NCBI GenBank assembly: GCA_009781765.1
Contig: WQVC01000005.1
Span: 1 to 53,005, forward strand
Origin: Defluviitaleaceae bacterium
GTDB taxonomy: Bacteria; Bacillota; Clostridia; Lachnospirales; WQUN01
Reading direction: 5' to 3'
DNA: 53,005 bases
Shown: positions 16,009 to 23,532 of the stretch, in pieces
Position numbering within the stretch: position 1 is the first letter of the stretch
Layout: each line of letters begins with the position of its first letter
Translations under genes and position numbers: made by a program
The notes under the pieces: model-generated
What the model was told of the DNA's origin: nothing
Databases searched by the model: none
What the model saw: only the letters and a program-made list of their open reading frames with translations

Positions 16009-16674
16009 TTAATTTATACGGGGAAAAATTGCAAGTTTTGCGGAAACAACACGATACCATTCGTCGGGAGGAATCGCGCCTTCCAAAGGAAAAAGTGTTC
16101 GCGTATCGCGAATTGCCGCAATGAATTTTTCCGCACTGCCGAACGCTTCGCCGGGCAATTTGTGAAACGGAAACGGCCGAATCGCATAGGGTTGCCCCTG
16201 CTTAACCTGCAATCCGACGGGATACTTTCGCGAAACCGAAGTTATGTCCCACAAATTTTTCAAAAAAATATCCTTTATCTCAAAACCATGCTTTGTGGGC
16301 GAATATCCGAAAATCAAATATTTTGCATTCAACTTGGCGGGATTCGAAAAAATTTCGCGATAAAACCCGTTAAAATTGGCGATGTCAAACGCGGGTGATT
16401 GGTTATAATTCCAACACTTCACTTCCATATCATATCGCTTGCCGTCAATTACGGCTGTGAAATCGGGAAAGGCTTGGCTTTTCTTGTTGCTTTCAAGCGT
16501 AAGCCCTTCATCTTCAAGCCATTGCGGTATCCACTCCTGCACACAATTTCCGATTATATCGTTCGACTTACTTATTTTCGGAATGTTGCCAATGGTAATC
16601 ACAACCGTGCCTCTCTCGCCCTTGATTTTTTCGAGGGCTTTTTTATACAACCCTTCCAACGGTTGAAGCGACAT
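16009..16674 (-). CDS. Type II restriction endonuclease, possibly NgoBV/NlaIV family
   Basis: 221 residues from the ATG preceded by AAAGGGGAG; an upstream in-frame ATG has no such site. PD at residues 70-71 and EVK at 84-86 (FPDFTAVIDGKRYDMEVKCW) form a PD-(D/E)xK nuclease core. The rest (SNDIIGNCVQEWIPQWLE, FNGFYREIFSNPAKLNAKYL) recalls the NgoBV/NlaIV family cutting GGNNCC, a tentative match. It overlaps the cytosine methyltransferase gene by 32 bases, so the pair is a coupled restriction-modification operon with the methyltransferase first, which protects the host before the nuclease is made. Confidence 0.8.
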   Translation of the reverse strand: MSLQPLEGLYKKALEKIKGERGTVVITIGNIPKISKSNDIIGNCVQEWIPQWLEDEGLTLESNKKSQAFPDFTAVIDGKRYDMEVKCWNYNQSPAFDIANFNGFYREIFSNPAKLNAKYLIFGYSPTKHGFEIKDIFLKNLWDITSVSRKYPVGLQVKQGQPYAIRPFPFHKLPGEAFGSAEKFIAAIRDTRTLFPLEGAIPPDEWYRVVSAKLAIFPRIN

Positions 16675-17935
16675 TTTGAAGCTCCCCTTTCGAAGTTGCA
16701 AACGTTTGCAAAAGACGCAGCGAAATTTCGGTGATTACGGGAATACACACGGTATTTCCCAATAAATCGAAGGCTTCGCGCGGCGTTAAAAAATCCAAAT
16801 CGTAATCTTCCGGAAATCCGAATAAACGCAACCCCTCGCGCACAGTAAGCGACCGCAAGCCGTCGCGCACGCACACGCCGAGCCGAAGCGCATCCGTTGC
16901 AACAAGCGTAGGCGTAATTCCGCCGGGGTCAAGAATTTTATTGTATTCGAAAGACAATTTGCCGCTCACGATGTTATAACCCTTTTCGGTTGTCGTATCG
17001 TAAACGCGGCGACCGCCTTCTTTTTTCTTGGGATGTTCAAGCACCAAGTATCCTTTTTGCACCAAGTCGTCAAGCATTTGTCGCAAATTTTTCGAATCGT
17101 AAAATGTACGAATCATGTCTGCCGTGAGCGGCATTCCGTCCATCCAGTCGATGCCGTAAATTTCTGCCCATTTTTTGTTACGCCGCTGCTTTAAAAGCAT
17201 CCCCAGAAGCTCCTTTTGCGCCTCCGTTACCTTTCCTTTCAGCGCGAAGTCCCAACTGTGAATATTGCTTTTTCCGCCGCGCTTGTCCTTAATTTGCTTG
17301 CCGATAAGCTCGTCGGGCGTGTAATGCGCCAAAAGTTTTCGCGTAAAATCAGACTTTACCGGCGGAACATCCGTTTCAATAATATCCGCCAACACAGCAG
17401 TTTTTTCCGTAAAATTTCGCAAAACAACATGTTTTTGCCTGTTACCCGTTATGTAAATCCTTTTTCGGGATTGCGCCAATCCGAAATCCTTGCCGTCCAA
17501 AATTTCGTACCCGACGAAATAACCCAAACCCTTCAAAATATCAATCATGCGCGCCAATGTCGCGCCGTTTTTATGCGAAACAAGCCCTTCGACGTTCTCC
17601 AAAATAAAAGCCGTCGGATTTTTTGCTTTTAAAATCCGCACAATATCAAAAAAAAGCGTGCCTCTTGTATCCTCGAAACCCATTCGTTTACCGGCAGCAG
17701 AAAACGCCTGACACGGAAATCCCGCCAAAAGCACGTCAAAGTCAGGAATATGCCGTTCGTTTACGGCGGTGATGTCGCCATGGACTTTATGACCGTCAAA
17801 ATTATTTGAATACGCCCTAACCGCGTGACTCTTTATTTCCGACGCAAAAACGCAGACACCGGACATGCTTGAAAGTGCCGCTTCAAAGCCCAACCGCATC
17901 CCTCCGAGCCCGCAAAATAAATCAACAAACCTCAT
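16643..17935 (-). CDS. DNA (cytosine-5) methyltransferase
   Basis: 430 residues from MRFVDLFCG, with GGAGGTG upstream; an earlier in-frame ATG would add six residues. Motif I DLFCGLGGMRLGFE, motif IV GFPCQAFSAAGKRMGFEDTRG (in part; catalytic Cys75), motif VI ENVEGL, motif VIII QSRKRIYITG and the C-terminal LTVREGLRLFGFPEDY and LLGNTVCIPV motifs are present. Between motifs VIII and IX is an extended target-recognition region that includes a winged-helix-like stretch (LTADMIRTFYDSKNLRQMLDDLV...YLVLEH). It transfers a methyl group to carbon 5 of cytosine and is the cognate partner of the nuclease at 16009-16674. Confidence 0.93.
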   Translation of the reverse strand: MRFVDLFCGLGGMRLGFEAALSSMSGVCVFASEIKSHAVRAYSNNFDGHKVHGDITAVNERHIPDFDVLLAGFPCQAFSAAGKRMGFEDTRGTLFFDIVRILKAKNPTAFILENVEGLVSHKNGATLARMIDILKGLGYFVGYEILDGKDFGLAQSRKRIYITGNRQKHVVLRNFTEKTAVLADIIETDVPPVKSDFTRKLLAHYTPDELIGKQIKDKRGGKSNIHSWDFALKGKVTEAQKELLGMLLKQRRNKKWAEIYGIDWMDGMPLTADMIRTFYDSKNLRQMLDDLVQKGYLVLEHPKKKEGGRRVYDTTTEKGYNIVSGKLSFEYNKILDPGGITPTLVATDALRLGVCVRDGLRSLTVREGLRLFGFPEDYDLDFLTPREAFDLLGNTVCIPVITEISLRLLQTFATSKGELQNVASTVGRVV

Positions 17936-17997
17936 TAGCCACACCTCCGGCACAGTTTATTGTTCCGAGTTGTTGCTGTCAAATTTTTTTCCGGTTG

Positions 17998-18118
17998 TCA
18001 GGGGCTTCGCCCCCAAGCCCCCACGAACTTTTTTGGAAAAAAGTTCGACAAAAAACTCAAAAAATCGCGCTATCGCGCGATTTTAAGTTTTCCCCCGATT
18101 TTTTCAAAAAGCGGATTG
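17998..18118. repeat. Family D hairpin cluster, copy 2, with terminator module
   Basis: GGGGCTTCGCCCC, CGAACTTTTTT/AAAAAAGTTCG, AAAATCGCGC/GCGCGATTTT and CCGATTTTTTCAAAAAGCGG follow one another. The third hairpin has a T-run and probably acts as a terminator after fmt. It separates fmt from the restriction-modification operon upstream. Confidence 0.7.
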
Positions 18119-18124
18119 TTGCTG

Positions 18125-19168
18125 TCACCCCAAAAACTCCCCGATTTTCTGCCCGCGCAAATAATCCGTCGCCGCCATTCGCTTTTTTCCGACAGCCTGA
18201 AGCTCCGTCACTCGCAACGCGCCGTCGCCGGTTGCAACGATTAAACCGACCTTCGAATCCGCCGCCAAAACTCTGCCGGCAGAGTGTTCGAAAAGCTCCG
18301 TTTCGCATTTGCCGCATCTCAAGAACCGACCCGATGCCGTCGGTTCTTTGCGATGCAGGCACGGCTCAACGGGATTTTCGGACACTCTGCCGGGTTGCAA
18401 CTTTTGCAACTCCTCGCAATCCTCAATTTTCTCAACGCCCCAAATTTTAAGCGCATCCCCGCCGTACATAGTGAAGCACGCGAGCGCACGCACCCGGTTA
18501 AAAATTTTCTCGCTCGTGTCCGCCCAGTTAATCAGCCCGTCGGATTTTTTCAAAAGCGGCGCGTGACTCGCGAGCGCGTGATTTTGCGGAACTCGCGCTG
18601 CCGTTCCCGCCTCAATTTGCTCCAACGCCTCAAGCAACGCCTCCGCGCCCAGCGTCGCCATGCGGTCGTGCAATTCCGCGAACCGCTCGCTCTCCCCCAC
18701 TTCAAGCCGCTTTTGCAAAATCATGTCGCCGGTATCAAGCCCCGCGTCCATATGCATAATCGTTATGCCGGTTTCGCGGTCGCCGTTTAAAATCGCGGCA
18801 TGAATCGGCGACGCCCCCCGATATTTCGGCAACAACGACGCATGAACATTCACGCAACCAAACCGCGGCATCTCCAACACGCCCTTCGGAAGCAACAACC
18901 CGTACGCCGCAACAACAAAAATATCCGCGCCGAACGCAGCAAGTTCCTCACGAACCTCCCTGCTCTCCGACAAGCGCAGCGTTTCCGGCTGAAAAACCGG
19001 CAGACCGCGCTGAAGCGCAAACTCCTTCACCGGGCTTGCCGTAACCCTATGTCCGCGCCCGGCCGGCCGGTCCGGCTGCGTACACACCGCAACAACCTCG
19101 TGCTTGTCCATCAACGCTTCCAACGAAGCCGCCGCAAAAACCGGCGTTCCCATAAAAATTATTTTCAC
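18125..19168 (-). CDS. fmt: Methionyl-tRNA formyltransferase with in-frame repeat insertion
   Basis: 347 residues from the GTG of MKIIFMGTPVFA, which has AAAAGGAG upstream; the longer frame would be translated repeat. Catalytic landmarks are HASLLPKYRGASPIHAAILNGD (in parts) and ITIMHMDAGLDTGDM. It formylates initiator Met-tRNA. The usual length is about 310. Residues about 261-297 (SENPVEPCLHRKEP, SGRFLRCGKCETELFEHSAGRV) are encoded by a palindromic element at 18275-18394 inserted in the C-terminal beta-barrel domain; the flanking PGRV and AGRV look like a duplicated junction. The remainder (LIVATGDGALRVTELQAVGKKRM) resumes the normal family sequence. It pairs with def next door. Confidence 0.94.
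   Translation of the reverse strand: MKIIFMGTPVFAAASLEALMDKHEVVAVCTQPDRPAGRGHRVTASPVKEFALQRGLPVFQPETLRLSESREVREELAAFGADIFVVAAYGLLLPKGVLEMPRFGCVNVHASLLPKYRGASPIHAAILNGDRETGITIMHMDAGLDTGDMILQKRLEVGESERFAELHDRMATLGAEALLEALEQIEAGTAARVPQNHALASHAPLLKKSDGLINWADTSEKIFNRVRALACFTMYGGDALKIWGVEKIEDCEELQKLQPGRVSENPVEPCLHRKEPTASGRFLRCGKCETELFEHSAGRVLAADSKVGLIVATGDGALRVTELQAVGKKRMAATDYLRGQKIGEFLG
18275..18394. repeat. Family B-like repeat inside fmt
   Basis: GCCGGCAGAGTGTTCGAAAA and ATTTTCGGACACTCTGCCGGG are inverted ends, variants of the family B terminus GAGAGTGTTGAAAA. The interior has GCATTTGCCGCATCTC (as in B-prime at 27206) and a hairpin GAACCGAC...GTCGGTTC. The coding frame of fmt runs through it without a stop. 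Confidence 0.82.
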
Positions 19169-19189
19169 GATGAAGGCTCTCCTTTTTTG

Positions 19190-19345
19190 AGACCTTGGGG
19201 GAGAAACTTTTTTTGCAAAAAAGTCTCTCCCCCAAACCCCCTCTTCAAAAAACTTTAACAAAAAATCGCGCGAAGCGCGATTTTTAAATGTTTTTGTCGA
19301 ACTTTTTTTAAAAAGTTCGTGGGGTTCGGGGCGAAGCCCCGAGGT
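19190..19345. repeat. Family D hairpin cluster, copy 3
   Basis: Modules are TTGGGGGAGAAACTTTTTTT/AAAAAAGTCTCTCCCCCAA (partly paired), AAAAATCGCGCGAAGCGCGATTTTT, CGAACTTTTTTTAAAAAGTTCG and GGGGCGAAGCCCC. It occupies the whole gap between def and fmt, so the two genes are not tightly linked although their neighbourhood is conserved. Confidence 0.7.
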
Positions 19346-19363
19346 TTTATTGATTAAAAATTA

Positions 19364-19912
19364 TTATCTCCGACGCCCGGAATACACGCCCTGCCGGCGC
19401 AATTTTCGTTCCTGAATGCGCTTTTTGCGGGCGCGTTTGCGAGCGCGCATCTGTTCTTCGTTGATTAGCTGAACGTTGGTCGCCTTGTCGATGAACAACA
19501 CGCCGTCGAGATGGTCGAGTTCGTGGCACATAATTGACGAAAGAAAATCGTCGGCTTCGATAATGTATTCTTCGCCGTTACGGTTTGTCGCTTTGATTTT
19601 GGCGTTAAACGGACGCTTGACGTCGCCGCAACGCCCCGGAACGGACAAGCAAGCCTCGTTGCATTTTTGTTCGCCCTCCGACTCGATTATCTCCGGATTT
19701 ATCATTTCATATAATTCGTCCTCAAAATCAACAACGACAACGCGCTTTAATACGCCGATTTGCGACGCCGCAACCCCAACCGCATCAAGGTCGTGAATCG
19801 TCTGTTTCATGTCGTCGAGCAGCTCGATAATGGAGGGGCTAATCTCCTTAACGGGCTTGCACTTTTTTTTCAAAATTTCATCGCCTTCTTTGCGAATAAG
19901 CCTGCGTCCCAT
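19364..19912 (-). CDS. def: Peptide deformylase
   Basis: 182 residues. It removes the formyl group from nascent chains and works opposite to fmt next to it. The three family motifs are visible: GVAASQIG (usual GxGLAAPQIG), EACLSVPG (usual EGCLS) and HELDHLDG (HExxH metal site). Two departures stand out: glycine to alanine in the second motif and serine for proline in the first. The last 30 residues are a strongly basic tail (ARKRARKKRIQERKLRRQG), longer than usual and possibly ribosome-binding. TGGAGTG precedes the ATG. Confidence 0.93.
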   Translation of the reverse strand: MGRRLIRKEGDEILKKKCKPVKEISPSIIELLDDMKQTIHDLDAVGVAASQIGVLKRVVVVDFEDELYEMINPEIIESEGEQKCNEACLSVPGRCGDVKRPFNAKIKATNRNGEEYIIEADDFLSSIMCHELDHLDGVLFIDKATNVQLINEEQMRARKRARKKRIQERKLRRQGVYSGRRR

Positions 19913-19917
19913 TTATT

Positions 19918-22143
19918 TCACTCCATCATTATCGGATTTAATGTCAAATGCAATGTCATATTTTTAAGTCCGTCACTTTGCTTCATCTTATTTATACAAT
20001 ATAACACAAATGCAACAAGCGGTGCTTCTTCGGGCGATTTTACAAGAAGTTTCCACCGAAACCGCTTTTTTATCATCGAAACAAACGCTGGCGACAGCCC
20101 GATTATTTCAAAACGCGCTTTGCCGTCGCGTTGATTTACATATTCCATAATCGCGCACAGCGTTTGCAGCGCGTCGATGACGTCGCGTTCGTTTGTGCCG
20201 GTAATCATCACGGAAAAAACATGCGAAAACGGCGGATAAACCATGGCGTGACGCAACGCGATTTCATGCTCAAAAAATTTTTCGTAATCACTTTTTTCCG
20301 CCAAAACAACGGCGTAATGTTCCGGATTATACGTTTGGATGAAAACCTTTCCGGAAAATCCTGCGCGTCCCGCGCGTCCGGCAACCTGCGTCAGAAGCTG
20401 AAACGTGTGTTCTCCCGCGCGAAAATCGCCGGTATGAAGCGACATATCCGCCGCAATAACGCCGACCAACGTCACGTTCGGAAAGTCCAAGCCCTTGGCA
20501 ACCATCTGCGTTCCAATCAAAATTTGCGCATCCCCCGCCCGAAACGCATCCAAAATTTTCGCGTGACCGAACTTGCCCCGAGTTGTGTCCATGTCCATTC
20601 GAAGTACCTTTACGGCAGGAAAAAGCTCGCAAATTTCCTCTTCGACCTTCTGCGTACCCGTGCCGTACTTCTTTATATGCTCCGATTCGCAAACCGGACA
20701 CTTTTTCGGCAAAGCCAATCCTTTTCCGCAATAATGACACAAAAGCCGCCCCTTGTCCGCATGATATGTATGATTAACCCGACAACTTTCGCACCCCATA
20801 ACGTGTCCGCACCATCGGCAACTCACAAACGACGAATACCCCCGCCGATTCAAAAATAAAATCGCCTGCCGACCCGCCGCAATTGTTTCCCCCAACGCGC
20901 TTTGAAATTCCGCCGAAAACACCGACGTGTTTCCGCGACGCATTTCGTGCCGCATGTCAACGATGTGAATTTCCGGCAGAGTTTTGTTGATTCGCTCGCT
21001 CAGTTTTACGAGTTTATACCGGCTTACGGGGGAACTTTTGAAAAAGTTCCCCCGCGCCCCCTCAAAACTTTTCTCGGAAACCGCGCTTCGCACGGTTTCC
21101 GGGCCGGGTGTCGAGCTTTCATCCGAATTTTTCCCGAGAAACCGCGCTTCGCGCGGTTTCTCAATCGGGGTCAAGGGGACATTGTCCCCTTGCGGGGGGA
21201 TTGGGGGCGGAGTCCCCAAGGTCTTAAAATAACTCTCCAAGCTCGGCGTTGCAGAGCCGAGAACAACGGTTGCGCCGGAGAGTTCACCGCGCTTGAGGGC
21301 GACTTCGCGAGCATCGTACTTGGGGGAAGTGTCGGAATGGTAGGAATGTTCGTGTTCCTCGTCGATGACGATTAAGCCGAGGTTGGGAAAGGGCGCGAAA
21401 ACGGCGGAACGCGGCCCGATAACAAGCGAGGCGCGGGAAGTCAGGGCCATTTTCCAAATTTGAAAGCGTTCGGCTTGGGTGAGGCGGCTGTGCGTGACAG
21501 CAACGGCCGAGCCGAAACGTGCGGAAAACAACGCGACCATCTGGGGGGTGAGCGCGATTTCGGGAACAAGTACGATGGCTTGCTTGCCGGCGGATAAAAT
21601 ATTTTCGATGGCGTGAAGGTAAACTTCGGTTTTTCCGCTGCCCGTTACCCCGTGCAATAAAATGGGAGGCTGTCCTCCCGCGTTGATGCTTTTATTTATT
21701 TGTGAAACGGCGTGCGTTTGTTCGGGGGTTAGGGTGACGTCGGCGGGAATTGCCTCGGCAACCGGAGGTTTTCGTCGTGCCGTCGGGAAGCGTCCGTCGG
21801 ATTTCGCGCCGGGGATAATCGCCCGAATGCAGGCGGCGAGGGTTGTGTAATATTTTTTTTGCATCCAAAAAGCGAGAGCGATTGTTTCCGGCGTGAGAAC
21901 GGGAAAATCGTCAAGTGTGCTGTGAATTTCTTTAATTTTTGAGATGTCGGCGGAATCGGGGGGAAGGTCGGCGAAAACTTCCGTTACGTAGCCGATTTTT
22001 ATTGAGTCGCCCCGCCCGAACGGCACACGAACACGCCAACCCGGTGAAACTTCAAGGGTCGGCGGAATTTTGTATGAAAAAAGCCTGTCTACGTCGCCAT
22101 GCAAAATATCAACGCAAACGGACGCGAAAAAAAAATCAGGCAT
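19918..22143 (-). CDS. priA: Primosomal helicase PriA with in-frame repeat insertion
   Basis: 741 residues from MPDFFFASVCVDIL, whose ATG overlaps the rpoZ stop region by eight bases; the longer frame would read back through rpoZ. It restarts stalled forks. Helicase motifs: VTGSGKTEVY (Walker A), VIDEEHEHSYHSD (DEEH), GSATPSLESYF, QMVAKGLDFPNVTLVGV and QVAGRAGR. Zinc-binding cysteines appear in CRWCGH, CESCR, CHYCGKGL and CPVCES. Between GSATPSLESYF and the KLSER segment, residues about 306-372 are foreign, proline-rich and encoded by a family D hairpin cluster (21029-21225). The insertion lies at a loop on the helicase surface and keeps the frame. Confidence 0.94.
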   Translation of the reverse strand: MPDFFFASVCVDILHGDVDRLFSYKIPPTLEVSPGWRVRVPFGRGDSIKIGYVTEVFADLPPDSADISKIKEIHSTLDDFPVLTPETIALAFWMQKKYYTTLAACIRAIIPGAKSDGRFPTARRKPPVAEAIPADVTLTPEQTHAVSQINKSINAGGQPPILLHGVTGSGKTEVYLHAIENILSAGKQAIVLVPEIALTPQMVALFSARFGSAVAVTHSRLTQAERFQIWKMALTSRASLVIGPRSAVFAPFPNLGLIVIDEEHEHSYHSDTSPKYDAREVALKRGELSGATVVLGSATPSLESYFKTLGTPPPIPPQGDNVPLTPIEKPREARFLGKNSDESSTPGPETVRSAVSEKSFEGARGNFFKSSPVSRYKLVKLSERINKTLPEIHIVDMRHEMRRGNTSVFSAEFQSALGETIAAGRQAILFLNRRGYSSFVSCRWCGHVMGCESCRVNHTYHADKGRLLCHYCGKGLALPKKCPVCESEHIKKYGTGTQKVEEEICELFPAVKVLRMDMDTTRGKFGHAKILDAFRAGDAQILIGTQMVAKGLDFPNVTLVGVIAADMSLHTGDFRAGEHTFQLLTQVAGRAGRAGFSGKVFIQTYNPEHYAVVLAEKSDYEKFFEHEIALRHAMVYPPFSHVFSVMITGTNERDVIDALQTLCAIMEYVNQRDGKARFEIIGLSPAFVSMIKKRFRWKLLVKSPEEAPLVAFVLYCINKMKQSDGLKNMTLHLTLNPIMME
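21029..21225. repeat. Family D hairpin cluster inside priA
   Basis: GGGGGAACTTTTGAAAAAGTTCCC, AACCGCGCTTCGCACGGTTT, AAACCGCGCTTCGCGCGGTTT (21 listed as paired arms AAACCGCGC/GCGCGGTTT), AAGGGGACATTGTCCCCTT and GGGGGCGGAGTCCCC occur in series. The last two modules are also at 35617-35790, which is intergenic. All are within the priA frame, with no stop on the coding strand. Confidence 0.8.
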
Positions 22144-22591
22144 CTTCTTCGCCGCTGTCCTCGTAAATATCAAGGTCATCGTCGTCTTTTGCGGCGGCGG
22201 CGGGGGGTTCTTCCGCTTCGAGGGGAAATACTTCGTCATCCGTGTCCGTGCTGTACGACGCGGATGTGTAATCTTCTTTTAAATCCTCGCGCAAATCGTC
22301 TTTGGACACTGCGGAGCGATAGCGGAACGGGTCTTTTCTCAAGCGTTCGTGGTCTTCGTCGAGGAGGCTGTCTTGGATTTTTATGCGCAACTTGCCCTCG
22401 CTCATTTCTTTTACGGCGATGGAAACGGCGCGGTCGGTGGGCGCGTAGGTGAGCGGGTTCGCGCCGTCAGTGATTTGCCGTGCGCGTTTCGCCGCCGCAA
22501 GAACAACGGTGTAGCGGCTTGTAACGCGATTGTCGAGTTTTTCGCCCTCTTGGATTGTTTCCATCAATTCGGAATAGGAAGGTGTAAGCAT
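22136..22591 (-). CDS. rpoZ: RNA polymerase omega subunit with acidic tail
   Basis: 151 residues. The first 70 residues carry omega motifs: NRVTSRYTVVLAAAKRARQI, followed by a helix EMSEGKLRI. Omega assists assembly of the beta-prime subunit. Typical clostridial omega proteins have 70-90 residues; here about 80 more form an acidic, low-complexity tail (DDLREDLKEDYT, EDSGEEDA). The gene lies between gmk (two-base gap) and priA (overlap), its expected place. Confidence 0.92.
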   Translation of the reverse strand: MLTPSYSELMETIQEGEKLDNRVTSRYTVVLAAAKRARQITDGANPLTYAPTDRAVSIAVKEMSEGKLRIKIQDSLLDEDHERLRKDPFRYRSAVSKDDLREDLKEDYTSASYSTDTDDEVFPLEAEEPPAAAAKDDDDLDIYEDSGEEDA

Positions 22592-22593
22592 TG

Positions 22594-23205
22594 TCAGAAC
22601 TCCTTTTGGCTGTCGATAAATTCTTGAATTATTTTTGCCGAGCGAGCGGGTTTCAACCGCTCCGCCGTAACGATGCTGTCGATTTTGTGAACGGCGTCGG
22701 GGATGTCGTCGTTTACGACGAGATAATTGTAGCGATTTATAAGGGGGACTTCTTCGAGTGCCCGTTTCAGGCGCGCCTCGATTGTAACGGCGTCTTCCGT
22801 GCCGCGATTGTTCAGGCGAGCGGAAAGCTCCGGCAACGACGGCGGAATGAGAAAAATCAGCACGGCCGCCGGAAATTTTTCCTTAACCTGCAATGCGCCG
22901 TGAACGTCGATTTCAAGCACAACTATTTTGCCGTTTTCGATTTGCTCCTCGACATATTTTCGCGGAGTGCCGTAAAAATTTCCGACATAGGCGGCGTGTT
23001 CCAAAAGCGCGTTTTCCGCGCGCAAATTTTTGAACTCGTCTTCCGTTGCGAAAAAATAATCGCGTCCGTGAACTTCGCCTTCACGCGGAGCGCGTGTTGT
23101 AACAGAGATGCTCAGTGCATAGCCGTTTTCCGGGCTCAAACGCTTCACGACGGTTCCTTTGCCCGAACCCGACGGCCCCGAAATTATTACAAGCAACCCC
23201 TGCAT
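22594..23205 (-). CDS. gmk: Guanylate kinase
   Basis: 203 residues from MQGLLVIISGPSGSGKGT, with AGGAGG before the ATG. The P-loop is GPSGSGKGT. SVTTRAPREGEVHGRDYFF is the GMP-binding segment, and IDVHGALQVKEKFP follows. It converts GMP to GDP. A longer in-frame upstream extension was rejected because it reads back through remA. rpoZ starts two bases after the stop. Confidence 0.96.
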   Translation of the reverse strand: MQGLLVIISGPSGSGKGTVVKRLSPENGYALSISVTTRAPREGEVHGRDYFFATEDEFKNLRAENALLEHAAYVGNFYGTPRKYVEEQIENGKIVVLEIDVHGALQVKEKFPAAVLIFLIPPSLPELSARLNNRGTEDAVTIEARLKRALEEVPLINRYNYLVVNDDIPDAVHKIDSIVTAERLKPARSAKIIQEFIDSQKEF

Positions 23206-23257
23206 TATCAGACCTCCTGTTTCGGTAGGGCGGAATTTTGCACCTGCGCGAGGAGAT

Positions 23258-23521
23258 TTATTGAACTTCGCCGACTTCGTTGCTTGTTTCAAAGCGATTC
23301 GCGATTGTTTCCGGCTGCAACGCCGACAACACAAGATGCCCGCTGTCGGTATAAACGACGGCGCGGGTTTTTCGTCCTTGGGTTGCATCAACAAGCATGT
23401 GTTTTTCTTTCGCTTCGCCGATATTTCGCTTTACCGGCAAGGAATCGTTGCCGACAATCGCGATAATTCTGCCTGCGGGAACAGTATTGCCGAATCCTAC
23501 GTTAATCAGCTTTGAATTCAT
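23258..23521 (-). CDS. remA: Extracellular matrix/biofilm regulator RemA-like (DUF370)
   Basis: 87 residues from MNSKLINVGFGNTVPAGRIIAIVG, the standard RemA N terminus, continuing with DSLPVKRNIGEAKEKHMLVDATQGRKTRAVV (in parts). In Bacillus subtilis RemA is a DNA-binding activator of matrix genes. In Clostridia the gene is nearly always between yicC and gmk, as here. GAGGGTG is upstream of the ATG. Confidence 0.93.
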   Translation of the reverse strand: MNSKLINVGFGNTVPAGRIIAIVGNDSLPVKRNIGEAKEKHMLVDATQGRKTRAVVYTDSGHLVLSALQPETIANRFETSNEVGEVQ

Positions 23522-23532
23522 GCTATGCACCC

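Noticed and set aside
15788-16060. 90-codon minus-strand frame across the family B repeat upstream of livJ
   Set aside because: Most of the frame is repeat translation identical to the inserted part of ScfB; it has no start site and shows only that the repeat is open in that frame.
22144-22239. N-terminal extension of PriA by 32 residues
   Set aside because: It would overlap rpoZ, has low-complexity proline/lysine sequence and no ribosome-binding site; the start at 22143 fits the family.
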